DNA of 64,000 nucleotides. It comes from Tenacibaculum soleae. GTDB lineage: Bacteria > Bacteroidota > Bacteroidia > Flavobacteriales > Flavobacteriaceae. The stretch lies in NCBI RefSeq assembly GCF_001693415.1, contig NZ_MAKX01000001.1, positions 186,300-250,299 on the forward strand. The letters are read 5' to 3'. The notes beneath the pieces are model-generated. The model had not been told where the DNA came from. It saw only the letters and a list, made by a program, of their open reading frames with translations, and searched no databases. Made by a program: the position numbers and the translations under genes. The number at the start of each line of letters is the position of its first letter. The first letter of the stretch is position 1. Below are positions 36,862-44,496 of this stretch, piece after piece.

Positions 36862-37182
36862 ATGACTGATAAAGAATTAGACGATTTAGGAGATAAAATA
36901 GTTGGTGTTTTAAAAACAATATATGACCCAGAAATTCCTGTAGACATTTATGAATTAGGATTAATTTATGATGTATTTGTTTCTGAAGAAAACGATGCTA
37001 AAATATTAATGACATTAACATCACCTAACTGTCCAGTAGCAGAAAGCTTACCTGTTGATATTGAAGAAAAGGTAAAATCATTAAAAGAAATTAACGCTTG
37101 TGAAGTAGAAATTACTTTTGACCCTACTTGGACTCAAGAAATGATGAGCGAAGAGGCTAAATTAGAATTAGGAATGTTATAA
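36862..37182 (+). CDS. sufT: SufT/MIP18-like Fe-S maturation protein (DUF59)
   Basis: This 106-residue protein is a single DUF59 domain: YDPEIPVDIYELGLIYDV near residue 21 and the conserved Cys57 in SPNCPVAESLP, then WTQEMMSEEAKLELG at the end. Such proteins help deliver Fe-S clusters to target proteins. It is 13 bases after sufE and 1 base before the DUF2480 gene, so all three are co-translated. Confidence 0.94.
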   Translation: MTDKELDDLGDKIVGVLKTIYDPEIPVDIYELGLIYDVFVSEENDAKILMTLTSPNCPVAESLPVDIEEKVKSLKEINACEVEITFDPTWTQEMMSEEAKLELGML

Positions 37183-37183
37183 A

Positions 37184-37693
37184 ATGATTGAAGAAATTAC
37201 AAACAGAGTTGCCAACAGTAAATTAATAACCGTTGACCTTGAAGATTATTACCCAAAAGGACAACGTATTGTTTTTGACATTAAAGATTGGTTGTATGAA
37301 GAGTTAATTCTTCGTGAAAAAGACTTTAGAGAACAGGTAAAAAATCACGATTGGTCTCAATATCAAAACAATTACGTTGCTTTAACTTGTTCATCAGATG
37401 CCATTATTCCATCTTGGGCATATTTATTATTAACCGCTCATTTATCGGAATTTGCTAACAAAATTGTTGTTGGTAATTTAGAATTATTAGAAACTGTTAT
37501 TTATCAAGAAATAATTTTAAAGCTAGACACTACTGAATTTGCTAACAAACCAGTTATTATAAAAGGTTGCACCAACAAACCCATACCTGCATCTGCTTAT
37601 ACTTTTTTAATCAAAAAAATTCAGCCAATTGCCAAAACAATTATGTTTGGCGAAGCGTGCTCAACTGTTCCTTTATACAAAAAAACTAAATAA
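37184..37693 (+). CDS. DUF2480 family protein
   Basis: The 169-residue soluble protein matches DUF2480, which is found next to suf genes in Bacteroidota. Recognised parts are VDLEDYYPKGQRIVFDIKDWLY, here seen as a start segment, NNYVALTCSSDAIIPSWAY and a C-terminal IKGCTNKPIPASAY with a conserved Cys. Function is unknown. Its fixed place beside sufE and sufT suggests a role in iron-sulfur or sulfur handling. Confidence 0.9.
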   Translation: MIEEITNRVANSKLITVDLEDYYPKGQRIVFDIKDWLYEELILREKDFREQVKNHDWSQYQNNYVALTCSSDAIIPSWAYLLLTAHLSEFANKIVVGNLELLETVIYQEIILKLDTTEFANKPVIIKGCTNKPIPASAYTFLIKKIQPIAKTIMFGEACSTVPLYKKTK

Positions 37694-37712
37694 CTCTCTT
37701 ACCTCCTTTTCA

Positions 37713-38564
37713 ATGAAAAAACTTCTGCTTTTATTGCTTACAGGTTGTTCTTTCATGGTTTTTTCTCAAGAAAAAACAAAAGACAGCATACCTAAAAGAC
37801 TAAAAATAACTGGTAAATATACTTTTTTATTCAATCAATCTTCTTTTTCTAACTGGGCAGCTGGAGGTAACAATACTGTGGCAGGAAATATGGGACTTGA
37901 ATATGATTTTAATTATAAAAAGAACAAGTGGAATTGGGACAATAAACTAATTACAAGTTATGGCTTAAGTCATATTGATGAAAAAGGTTTAAGGAAAACA
38001 GATGATAACTTTGAGTATAACTCCTTATTGGGGTTAAAAACATCTAAACTTTGGTTTGTTTCTTTTTTTACTAATTTTAAAACACAGTATAGTAGAGGTT
38101 ATGAATATAAAGACAACATAAAAACACCTATATCTGACCTATTTTCTCCTGCTTATTGGAGTTTTGGCCCTGGTATGTTATGGAAAAAATCTGATAATCA
38201 AAGAATAAATATAGCGCCAGCAACTGCACGTTTTACTTTTGTTAGCTCAGAGTTTTCAGGTAAATATGGTGTACAAGAAGGGAAAAACACAAATTTCGGA
38301 TTAGGATTCAATCTATCAGCTTATTTTAAACAAGAAATAATGAAAGACATTACCATGGAAAACATTATTGCTATTTATTCCGATTATTTAAGAAACCCTT
38401 TTAATATTGATGTTAATTATCAATTAAATTTAGTTGTTAAAATAAACAAATATATATCAACCAACCTTGGTTTTCATACTATTATTGATGATGATGCCTC
38501 TAGTAAGATACAATTTAAAGAAGTATTTGGAATTGGTGTAAATTATATTTTCCATCAAAAGTGA
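37713..38564 (+). CDS. DUF3078 outer membrane protein, first copy
   Basis: I place the start at ATG 37713 (MKKLLLLLLTGCSFMVFSQ, 283 residues), which opens a signal peptide. The frame reaches back into the DUF2480 gene but that part has no such signal. The mature protein is a series of alternating amphipathic strands typical of an outer membrane beta-barrel, with DUF3078 landmarks SFSNWAAGGNNTVAGN, WNWDNKL and INIAPATARF. The family has no known function. It is 72 bases before a clear paralogue on the same strand. Confidence 0.87.
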   Translation: MKKLLLLLLTGCSFMVFSQEKTKDSIPKRLKITGKYTFLFNQSSFSNWAAGGNNTVAGNMGLEYDFNYKKNKWNWDNKLITSYGLSHIDEKGLRKTDDNFEYNSLLGLKTSKLWFVSFFTNFKTQYSRGYEYKDNIKTPISDLFSPAYWSFGPGMLWKKSDNQRINIAPATARFTFVSSEFSGKYGVQEGKNTNFGLGFNLSAYFKQEIMKDITMENIIAIYSDYLRNPFNIDVNYQLNLVVKINKYISTNLGFHTIIDDDASSKIQFKEVFGIGVNYIFHQK

Positions 38565-38599
38565 CTTTTAAAAAATTATATTGTCTAAAGCCTAGATAA

Positions 38600-38615
38600 G
38601 GTGTAATTTTACACC
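38600..38615. promoter_or_regulatory. 16-base palindrome in the promoter of the second DUF3078 gene
   Basis: GGTGTAATTTTACACC is a perfect 7-base-arm palindrome with a 2-base centre. It covers a TAATTTTA sequence that sits 20 bases after a TTG at 38581-38583, so it may be an operator over a weak promoter. Confidence 0.4.
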
Positions 38616-38635
38616 CAAAAATAAAACTTATTATA

Positions 38636-39478
38636 ATGAAAAAATTAGTAGCAATAGCTATTTTACTAGGTGCATTATCTATAAATGCTCAAGAAGAAAC
38701 AGAGAAGAAAGAAGCTAAAGATGGTTGGAAAAGAGGTGGAAATATTTCTTTTCTATTTAACCAATCGGCTTTTAATAATTGGTTAGCTGGTGGTGCAAAC
38801 AACATTTCAGGAACACTGGGTTTAAATTATGATTTTAACTACACCAAAGGAGATTGGACTTGGGATAATAAATTAATTGCTTCTTACGGATTAACAAAAA
38901 TTAAAAAAGAAGCTGTTCAGAAAACAGATGATCGTTTAGAGCTAAACTCTTTATTAGGTAAAAGAGCTTCTGGGTATTGGTACTACTCAGCCTTTTTAAA
39001 TTTCAAAACACAAATGTCATCAACTTATGTTGACAACGTACAAACATCTCATTTTTTCTCTCCTGCATACTTCCAATTTGGACCTGGTATGTTGTGGAAA
39101 AAATCTGATAATTTAAAAATAAACATTGCGCCTGCAACTTCTAAATTAATTTTAGTTGACGCTCACTTAACAGATTTAGGACCTGCTTTTGGTGTTAAAC
39201 AAGGAGAAAGCTCAAGATATGAATTAGGTGCCGCAGTAAATGCTTATTATAAGTTAGATATAATGAAAAACATTTCAGTTGAAAATATTTTAAATCTTTA
39301 CAGTAACTACCTTGAAGATGCTCAAAATATTGATCTTGACTACACTGTTAATGTTGTAATGAAAGTCAACAAATACATCTCAGCAAATCTTTCTATGCAA
39401 GCAATTTATGACGATAATGCATACCGCGGATTTCAAACAAAAGAAGTATTTGGTTTAGGAGTTAATTACGGTTTTTAA
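38636..39478 (+). CDS. DUF3078 outer membrane protein, second copy
   Basis: The 280-residue product has a signal peptide (MKKLVAIAILLGALSINAQ) and the same strand pattern and motifs as the preceding gene: SAFNNWLAGGANNISG, WTWDNKL, SPAYFQFGPGMLWKKSDN and INIAPATSK. It is a tandem paralogue and a probable outer membrane beta-barrel of unknown function. A separate promoter-like region with a palindrome precedes it and a strong terminator follows, so its expression may differ from that of the first copy. Confidence 0.88.
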   Translation: MKKLVAIAILLGALSINAQEETEKKEAKDGWKRGGNISFLFNQSAFNNWLAGGANNISGTLGLNYDFNYTKGDWTWDNKLIASYGLTKIKKEAVQKTDDRLELNSLLGKRASGYWYYSAFLNFKTQMSSTYVDNVQTSHFFSPAYFQFGPGMLWKKSDNLKINIAPATSKLILVDAHLTDLGPAFGVKQGESSRYELGAAVNAYYKLDIMKNISVENILNLYSNYLEDAQNIDLDYTVNVVMKVNKYISANLSMQAIYDDNAYRGFQTKEVFGLGVNYGF

Positions 39479-39493
39479 CAACTTAACACTTAT

Positions 39494-39539
39494 AAAAAAG
39501 AAAACCTCAAGGATATTTTCCCTTGAGGTTTTCTTTTTT
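39494..39539 (+). terminator. terminator after the DUF3078 pair
   Basis: A perfect 19-base stem (39494-39512 with 39521-39539, core AACCTCAAGG) ends in a T-run. The next gene starts 28 bases later. Confidence 0.9.
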
Positions 39540-39567
39540 GTTTATTTTAGCTAAAATTTTAAAAAGA

Positions 39568-40644
39568 ATGACTTTATTAATAATTTACGCAACAGCATCT
39601 ATCTTTTTTTCTTTTATCTGTTCGATATTAGAAGCCGTATTACTTAGTGTTACTCCAACCTTTGTAAACGTAAAAAAGAAAGAAGGTAAAACATTTGCAA
39701 TACAATTAGAAGCTTTAAAAAAAGATGTAGACAAACCTTTAATTGCCATTCTTACATTAAACACGCTCGCACACACAGTTGGAGCTATTTTAGTAGGTAC
39801 TGAAGCAAAAAAAATATTTAATGATGATGGTTATGGTGTTTTTATAGTTTCTGCAATTATGACTATTTTAATACTTGTTGCCTCTGAAATTATACCAAAA
39901 ACAATTGGTGCTACTTACTGGAAACAACTTGCTAATTTTACAACCAAAGCCTTAAAAATAATGATCTTTCCATTAAGATGGACAGGGGTTTTATGGATAC
40001 TACAATTAACCACAAAATTAATTGGCGGAAGAAGCGGACATGGTGAAAGTGTTTTAAGTAGGGAAGATTTTTCTGTTATGACAGATATTGCCGAGCAAGA
40101 AGGTGTGTTTCATGAAAATGAAAGTAATGTGATTAGAAACATGTTAAACTTTAAAGATGTTCAAATAAAAGATATCATGACACCTCGTACTGTTATTACA
40201 ATTGCAAATGAAAACGACACTATTCAATCTTTTTTTGACAACAACAAGCAATTACACTTCTCAAGAATACCTGTGTTTTCAGAAAAAACAGATAACATAA
40301 CTGGTTATTTTTTAAAAAATGAACTATTACTTGCCTTGATTGATAAGAAAGGAAATGAAGCCTTAAAATCAATTAAAAGAGAAATAATAATCGCAAATAG
40401 AGATTTATCTATTCCTGACTTATTTGACAAACTAATCAAACAACGTGAGCATTTGGCTTTAGTTGTTGATGAATATGGCTCAGTAAGTGGATTAGTAACA
40501 CAAGAGGATGTAATTGAAACCTTATTAGGTTTTGAAATTATGGATGAAAGTGATAATGTTGCCGATTTACAAAGTTTAGCAAGGAATAATTGGAAAAAAA
40601 GAGCAAAAAACATAGATACTATTGATCATTCTAACGATTCTTAA
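39568..40644 (+). CDS. CNNM/CorC-like membrane protein (DUF21 plus CBS pair)
   Basis: The start is set at ATG 39568 (MTLLIIYATAS, 358 residues), because an earlier in-frame start lies inside the terminator stem. A DUF21 membrane domain with about four helices (residues 1-150) is followed by a Bateman module of two CBS domains (IKDIMTPRTVITI near 210 and LALVVDEYGSVSGLVTQEDV near 305). The family is linked to magnesium or cobalt efflux and to resistance to metal excess. The C-terminal CorC/HlyC transporter-associated domain seems absent. It is a single-gene unit. Confidence 0.9.
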   Translation: MTLLIIYATASIFFSFICSILEAVLLSVTPTFVNVKKKEGKTFAIQLEALKKDVDKPLIAILTLNTLAHTVGAILVGTEAKKIFNDDGYGVFIVSAIMTILILVASEIIPKTIGATYWKQLANFTTKALKIMIFPLRWTGVLWILQLTTKLIGGRSGHGESVLSREDFSVMTDIAEQEGVFHENESNVIRNMLNFKDVQIKDIMTPRTVITIANENDTIQSFFDNNKQLHFSRIPVFSEKTDNITGYFLKNELLLALIDKKGNEALKSIKREIIIANRDLSIPDLFDKLIKQREHLALVVDEYGSVSGLVTQEDVIETLLGFEIMDESDNVADLQSLARNNWKKRAKNIDTIDHSNDS

Positions 40645-40650
40645 TTCTTA

Positions 40651-40704
40651 AATTTACATCATAAAAAAACCGAGCAAATGCTCGGTTTTTTTATGATGTA
40701 AATT
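40651..40704. terminator. 25-base perfect stem terminator, bidirectional
   Basis: Arms at 40651-40675 and 40680-40704 are perfectly complementary over 25 bases around AAAT, with the core ACCGAGC and GCTCGGT. It separates the converging CNNM-type and TonB receptor genes. Confidence 0.92.
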
Positions 40705-40715
40705 AACTATAGAAA

Positions 40716-43598
40716 TTAGTTATTTATTGTCCAAGAAACATAATATAATTGCCCTATTTGACCAGAACCAGGTGCTACAAAATATTCTTTTCCGAATAAG
40801 TTTGTTCCCCCAATTTTAAATTTAGATTTCATTGATGGTATGCGATAATTTAACTGTGCATCTATTACTGTTCTTGCAGACACATTACCTCTTACAAAGG
40901 TAGAAACCCATTTGTAATTATCTGACCATCTTGCATTAACATTAAAACCAAAATCTTTAAAAAGTTTATTGTTTCCAAACTGTAATTTTACTGCGTGCTT
41001 AGGCGTATTAAAGTTAGGCTCAAATTGACCATTATCTTTATCTTTCATAGAATAATCATTAAAGCTATAATTTACTCCAAAGTCAAAATTTTGAAATAAT
41101 TTTGTATGTGCTCCTAAAGTAAACCCATATGATTCAATTAATGATTTACTATTGGTAATAATATTAAACTCATTTACAAAACCATTATTAAATGCTATAT
41201 TAGCTTCTTCATCTAATACCAAAACACCATCCACAATTAAACCGTAAGCATTTTTTGATTCTAATAGTTCATCTGCTGTTAACTTTCTGTTTCCATAAGG
41301 ATATACTTCACCTCCATTAGGCACAACTACATCTTGAGTAAATACAAAATTATCATGTTTACTATAATAAGCATTTACATCTAAATCAAAATTTGTTTTA
41401 TTATTTAAACGAAACATACTTCTGTATCCTAGTTCAAATGTTTTTACAACCTCAGGCACAACTTCACCATAATTCGATTTTTGATAAGACTCTCCAGTGT
41501 ATGAATCAACATCATAATACACCGTTTTTGTTAGTAATGAATTATTAATTATTTCACCACCTGTTAAAGTTCTATATGCACCAACATATTGTCCTGATGC
41601 TTCATCCCAAACATTATAAAAACTATTTGGTATATATATCCTATTTAAATTGTCTTTTACTGTACCCACACTAGTTTTAACAGCTGGGTTTAAAAACATA
41701 TACTGTTCTTGTACAGTTGGGTTTCTAAATCCTGTTTGATAAGAAGCTCTTAAAACATGATTTTTTTCTTCTCCTAACGAGTAATTTAGAGCAATTCTTG
41801 GTGAAAAATTACCATCAAAATTATCTGCCTTATCATAACGAAGTGATCCAGTTACTTTTAATTTTTCATTAAATAGTTTCTTTTGAATTTGAGAATACAT
41901 ACCATACTCTTCAATTTCAATAGCTTGATAATAATCATTAAATAATGTTCCTTTAGATGCTGGGTTATACTCTCTAAATGATCCTCCGATTTGTATATCT
42001 GCCCAGTTATTTAATAACCTTTTAAAGTTATAATTTCCGTCTAAGTGTATATAACTACTTTTTTCATATAAAGCACTACCCCCTTCAGAGGTTAAAGTTG
42101 TAGTAATTTTATTAAATTCGGTATTGAAAGAACTTGTATTAGGCTGTAACCTATTTACGTCAGCCAAACGCCTTGCTTCTTCAATAGTTGTGTTATTAAG
42201 GTATCGTTGAGTTACATATTCATCTCTCCAGGCAGCACTATTTGTAGCACTTTCATTAAGCGCAATACCTGTTCTTGTTAAATCATATGAATCACCAGAA
42301 TCATTACCTGTATAGTAAGCCCTTAAATAAAAGTCTTTACCTTTTACATTAAATTTATGTTGTTGCGTAAAGTACTTTCTTTGAGCAAATCTACTAGTTC
42401 CTTGAAAAAGGTTATCTCTTAATGAAAACCTAGAAGATAATTCAATTTCTAAACTTTCATCTTCAAACGGACGAAAATAAAGAGATCCAGAAAATCTTAA
42501 ATTATTAGTTTTAAAATCATTTCTTAAAAGTTCACTTTCCTTGTATCCTGTTCTTCTCGAAAGTGTTCCCCATGGAATTTCCTCAATACTAGGGTCTATA
42601 TTTTGTAATGCATTATTATACAATGATAAATCTCCAAAAATTTCGTCTCCGTAAGTATTTACTCCATCATAATTAATTGTTGAAGTTTTATTACCTAAAA
42701 TTAATTTATTAGTATCAACTTCTTTATTACGTAAATCATTGGCATGCCATTCTTCTGCTTCATAATATGATAAGTTTACTTTTGCTGCAAAAGATTCGTT
42801 AAACTTATAAGCCATTCTTACTGCCACATCATAAAAAGGGTTATTACCGCCTTCATTTTGACTCATGTATCCGCTCTTAAACATCGTACTAATTCCTGTA
42901 TAATTAAACGGGTTTTTAGTATTCATAAGCATTAAACCATTATAAGCATTAGCTCCATATAAAGCAGATGATGCTCCTGGTAAAATCTCAACACTTAGTA
43001 TATCTAATTCTGAAACACCTGAAAAATTACCAGTACTAAAACTTAAAGCCTGAGCCGCAGTATCCATACCATCTATCATTTGTACAAAACGAGAGTTACT
43101 AAAATCAGAAAAACCACGGGTGTTTATAGATTTAAAACCATAACTACCTTCTCTTGATTGAACTCCTTTTAAATTAACCAACCCATCATAAAAAGATTTA
43201 GAAGATGTATTTTTAATATCTGTCATACCAAATCGCTCAATTGTAACTGGAGATTCTATAATCCTTTCAGGTACTCTAGAAGCAGAAATTACTATTTGAT
43301 CTAGTAATACATTTTCTTTTAAAATAATATTAATTGATTTTTTTAGAGTTGTAATAACAAGTTGCTCTGTTTGATAACCAAAAGCAGATACTCTTAATGT
43401 AATTGGTAATTTTTTACTCGTTTTTAAGGTAAATTGACCTTCTACATTTGAAGAAACATGTTTACCATCAAAGGTAATATTAGCATTGTAAAAAGGCTCT
43501 AGGTATTCATCGTATACCAATCCTTTTATTTCTACTTGTGCGTATGACATTATACTGCACAATGTAAAAACAATTAGTGTTAATTGTTTATTGAACAT
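40716..43598 (-). CDS. TonB-dependent outer membrane receptor, cassette A
   Basis: The 960-residue protein has a signal peptide (LIVFTLCSIMSYAQ), a carboxypeptidase regulatory-like domain (about 24-100, GLVYDEYLEPFYNANITF), a plug domain (about 125-235, with RGFSDFSNSRFVQMIDG) and a 22-strand-type barrel. The C-terminus matches TonB receptors, ending with an aromatic residue three from the end (YYVSWTINN). No susD-like gene lies nearby, so it is not a classical polysaccharide locus. It starts 32 bases after a tonB-like gene and closely resembles the receptor encoded at 44497-47175. The ligand is unknown. Confidence 0.95.
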   Translation of the reverse strand: MFNKQLTLIVFTLCSIMSYAQVEIKGLVYDEYLEPFYNANITFDGKHVSSNVEGQFTLKTSKKLPITLRVSAFGYQTEQLVITTLKKSINIILKENVLLDQIVISASRVPERIIESPVTIERFGMTDIKNTSSKSFYDGLVNLKGVQSREGSYGFKSINTRGFSDFSNSRFVQMIDGMDTAAQALSFSTGNFSGVSELDILSVEILPGASSALYGANAYNGLMLMNTKNPFNYTGISTMFKSGYMSQNEGGNNPFYDVAVRMAYKFNESFAAKVNLSYYEAEEWHANDLRNKEVDTNKLILGNKTSTINYDGVNTYGDEIFGDLSLYNNALQNIDPSIEEIPWGTLSRRTGYKESELLRNDFKTNNLRFSGSLYFRPFEDESLEIELSSRFSLRDNLFQGTSRFAQRKYFTQQHKFNVKGKDFYLRAYYTGNDSGDSYDLTRTGIALNESATNSAAWRDEYVTQRYLNNTTIEEARRLADVNRLQPNTSSFNTEFNKITTTLTSEGGSALYEKSSYIHLDGNYNFKRLLNNWADIQIGGSFREYNPASKGTLFNDYYQAIEIEEYGMYSQIQKKLFNEKLKVTGSLRYDKADNFDGNFSPRIALNYSLGEEKNHVLRASYQTGFRNPTVQEQYMFLNPAVKTSVGTVKDNLNRIYIPNSFYNVWDEASGQYVGAYRTLTGGEIINNSLLTKTVYYDVDSYTGESYQKSNYGEVVPEVVKTFELGYRSMFRLNNKTNFDLDVNAYYSKHDNFVFTQDVVVPNGGEVYPYGNRKLTADELLESKNAYGLIVDGVLVLDEEANIAFNNGFVNEFNIITNSKSLIESYGFTLGAHTKLFQNFDFGVNYSFNDYSMKDKDNGQFEPNFNTPKHAVKLQFGNNKLFKDFGFNVNARWSDNYKWVSTFVRGNVSARTVIDAQLNYRIPSMKSKFKIGGTNLFGKEYFVAPGSGQIGQLYYVSWTINN

Positions 43599-43630
43599 TT
43601 TAAAAAAATTTAATATAAATAATTGTGAAG

Positions 43631-44362
43631 TTATTCCTCTAATGAGAAGTTTATAGGAAATCCATACTTTACTGAAGTACGTATTCCGTCTTTTTTTGCG
43701 GGTTTAAATCTTGGTAATTTTGAAACTACTCGTTGAGCTTCATTATTTAATATTTCGCCATTATCGGGACCTAAAGTTTTGATGTTTTTTACATATCCAT
43801 TTTTATCAATAATGAATCTTACCCAAACTTCTCCTTCAGTATGCGATATAACAGCTTCTCCAGGATAACTAAAGTGTTTTGATATGTGTTTTACCATTTC
43901 TGTATTAAAGCAATCAGACCTTTCATTTCTTTTTGCTTTTTCACAGCTTTTAAATGTTGGTATTTTGTCTACCGCTGTAAATCTTAATGCTTTATCAACC
44001 TCTTCTTTAGATAATTTGTTTTTAAGGCTCTCTATATTCTTTTTTAAATTTACCTTTTTAGGTAAATTTACAACATTTAAGGTTGCTGTTTCTTTTTTCG
44101 CGGGTGAATTAGCTATTCCTGAAGTACTTAAACTATTCGTTGACGCTATAGTTCTTTTCTTTAACGCTCTTCTTCTAGCAGAAACATTCACTCTAATTTG
44201 ACGAGATCTTTTATCTTTAGATTTTTTAATTGGAGTAATTGCACATTTGGTAATACTTATAGTATTTAAATCTGCTTCAGCAGCATCAGGTGACTCACAA
44301 ACCTCTTGAGAAAAAACTGTCACCACACACATCAAGAATCCTAAAAACAATAACTTATTCAT
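43631..44362 (-). CDS. TonB-like energy transducer with cleavable signal, cassette A
   Basis: The start is set at ATG 44362 (MNKLLFLGFLMCVVTVFSQ, 243 residues). A longer frame adds 25 residues with no similarity to the sister genes. A signal peptide with a likely cut after FSQ is followed by a cysteine pair (CES and ITKC about 19 residues apart), an Arg/Lys-rich ARRRALKKR stretch, a second cysteine pair (FKSCEKAKRNERSDCF) and a TonB C-terminal domain (YPGEAVISHTEGEVWVRFII and LPRFKPAKKDG). There is no proline-rich spacer. Normal TonB stays anchored by an uncleaved N-terminal helix, so this protein may be free in the periplasm. A TAAATTTG box lies at 44414-44407. Confidence 0.88.
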   Translation of the reverse strand: MNKLLFLGFLMCVVTVFSQEVCESPDAAEADLNTISITKCAITPIKKSKDKRSRQIRVNVSARRRALKKRTIASTNSLSTSGIANSPAKKETATLNVVNLPKKVNLKKNIESLKNKLSKEEVDKALRFTAVDKIPTFKSCEKAKRNERSDCFNTEMVKHISKHFSYPGEAVISHTEGEVWVRFIIDKNGYVKNIKTLGPDNGEILNNEAQRVVSKLPRFKPAKKDGIRTSVKYGFPINFSLEE

Positions 44363-44448
44363 AATAAAGGGATAAAAAATAAAAATTAACCTATTTTTAA
44401 AGGCCGCAAATTTACAACAAAAACAACAAATAACCACTTAAAACAAAA

Positions 44449-44481
44449 AAAAAGAGACAAATACATGATTTATCTCTTTTT
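44449..44481 (-). terminator. terminator after receptor of cassette B
   Basis: Arms AAAAAGAGACAAAT and ATTTATCTCTTTTT pair with one mismatch, followed by a U-run on the minus strand. It lies 16 bases past the receptor stop. Confidence 0.7.
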
Positions 44482-44496
44482 AACCTTATTTTACTA

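Noticed and set aside
39523..39567. Upstream start of the CNNM-type gene
   Set aside because: It lies inside the stem of the preceding terminator. The ATG at 39568 is preferred.
43631..44437. A longer start for the cassette A tonB-like gene
   Set aside because: The extra 25 residues precede a normal signal peptide start at MNKLL and have no counterpart in the two sister genes.
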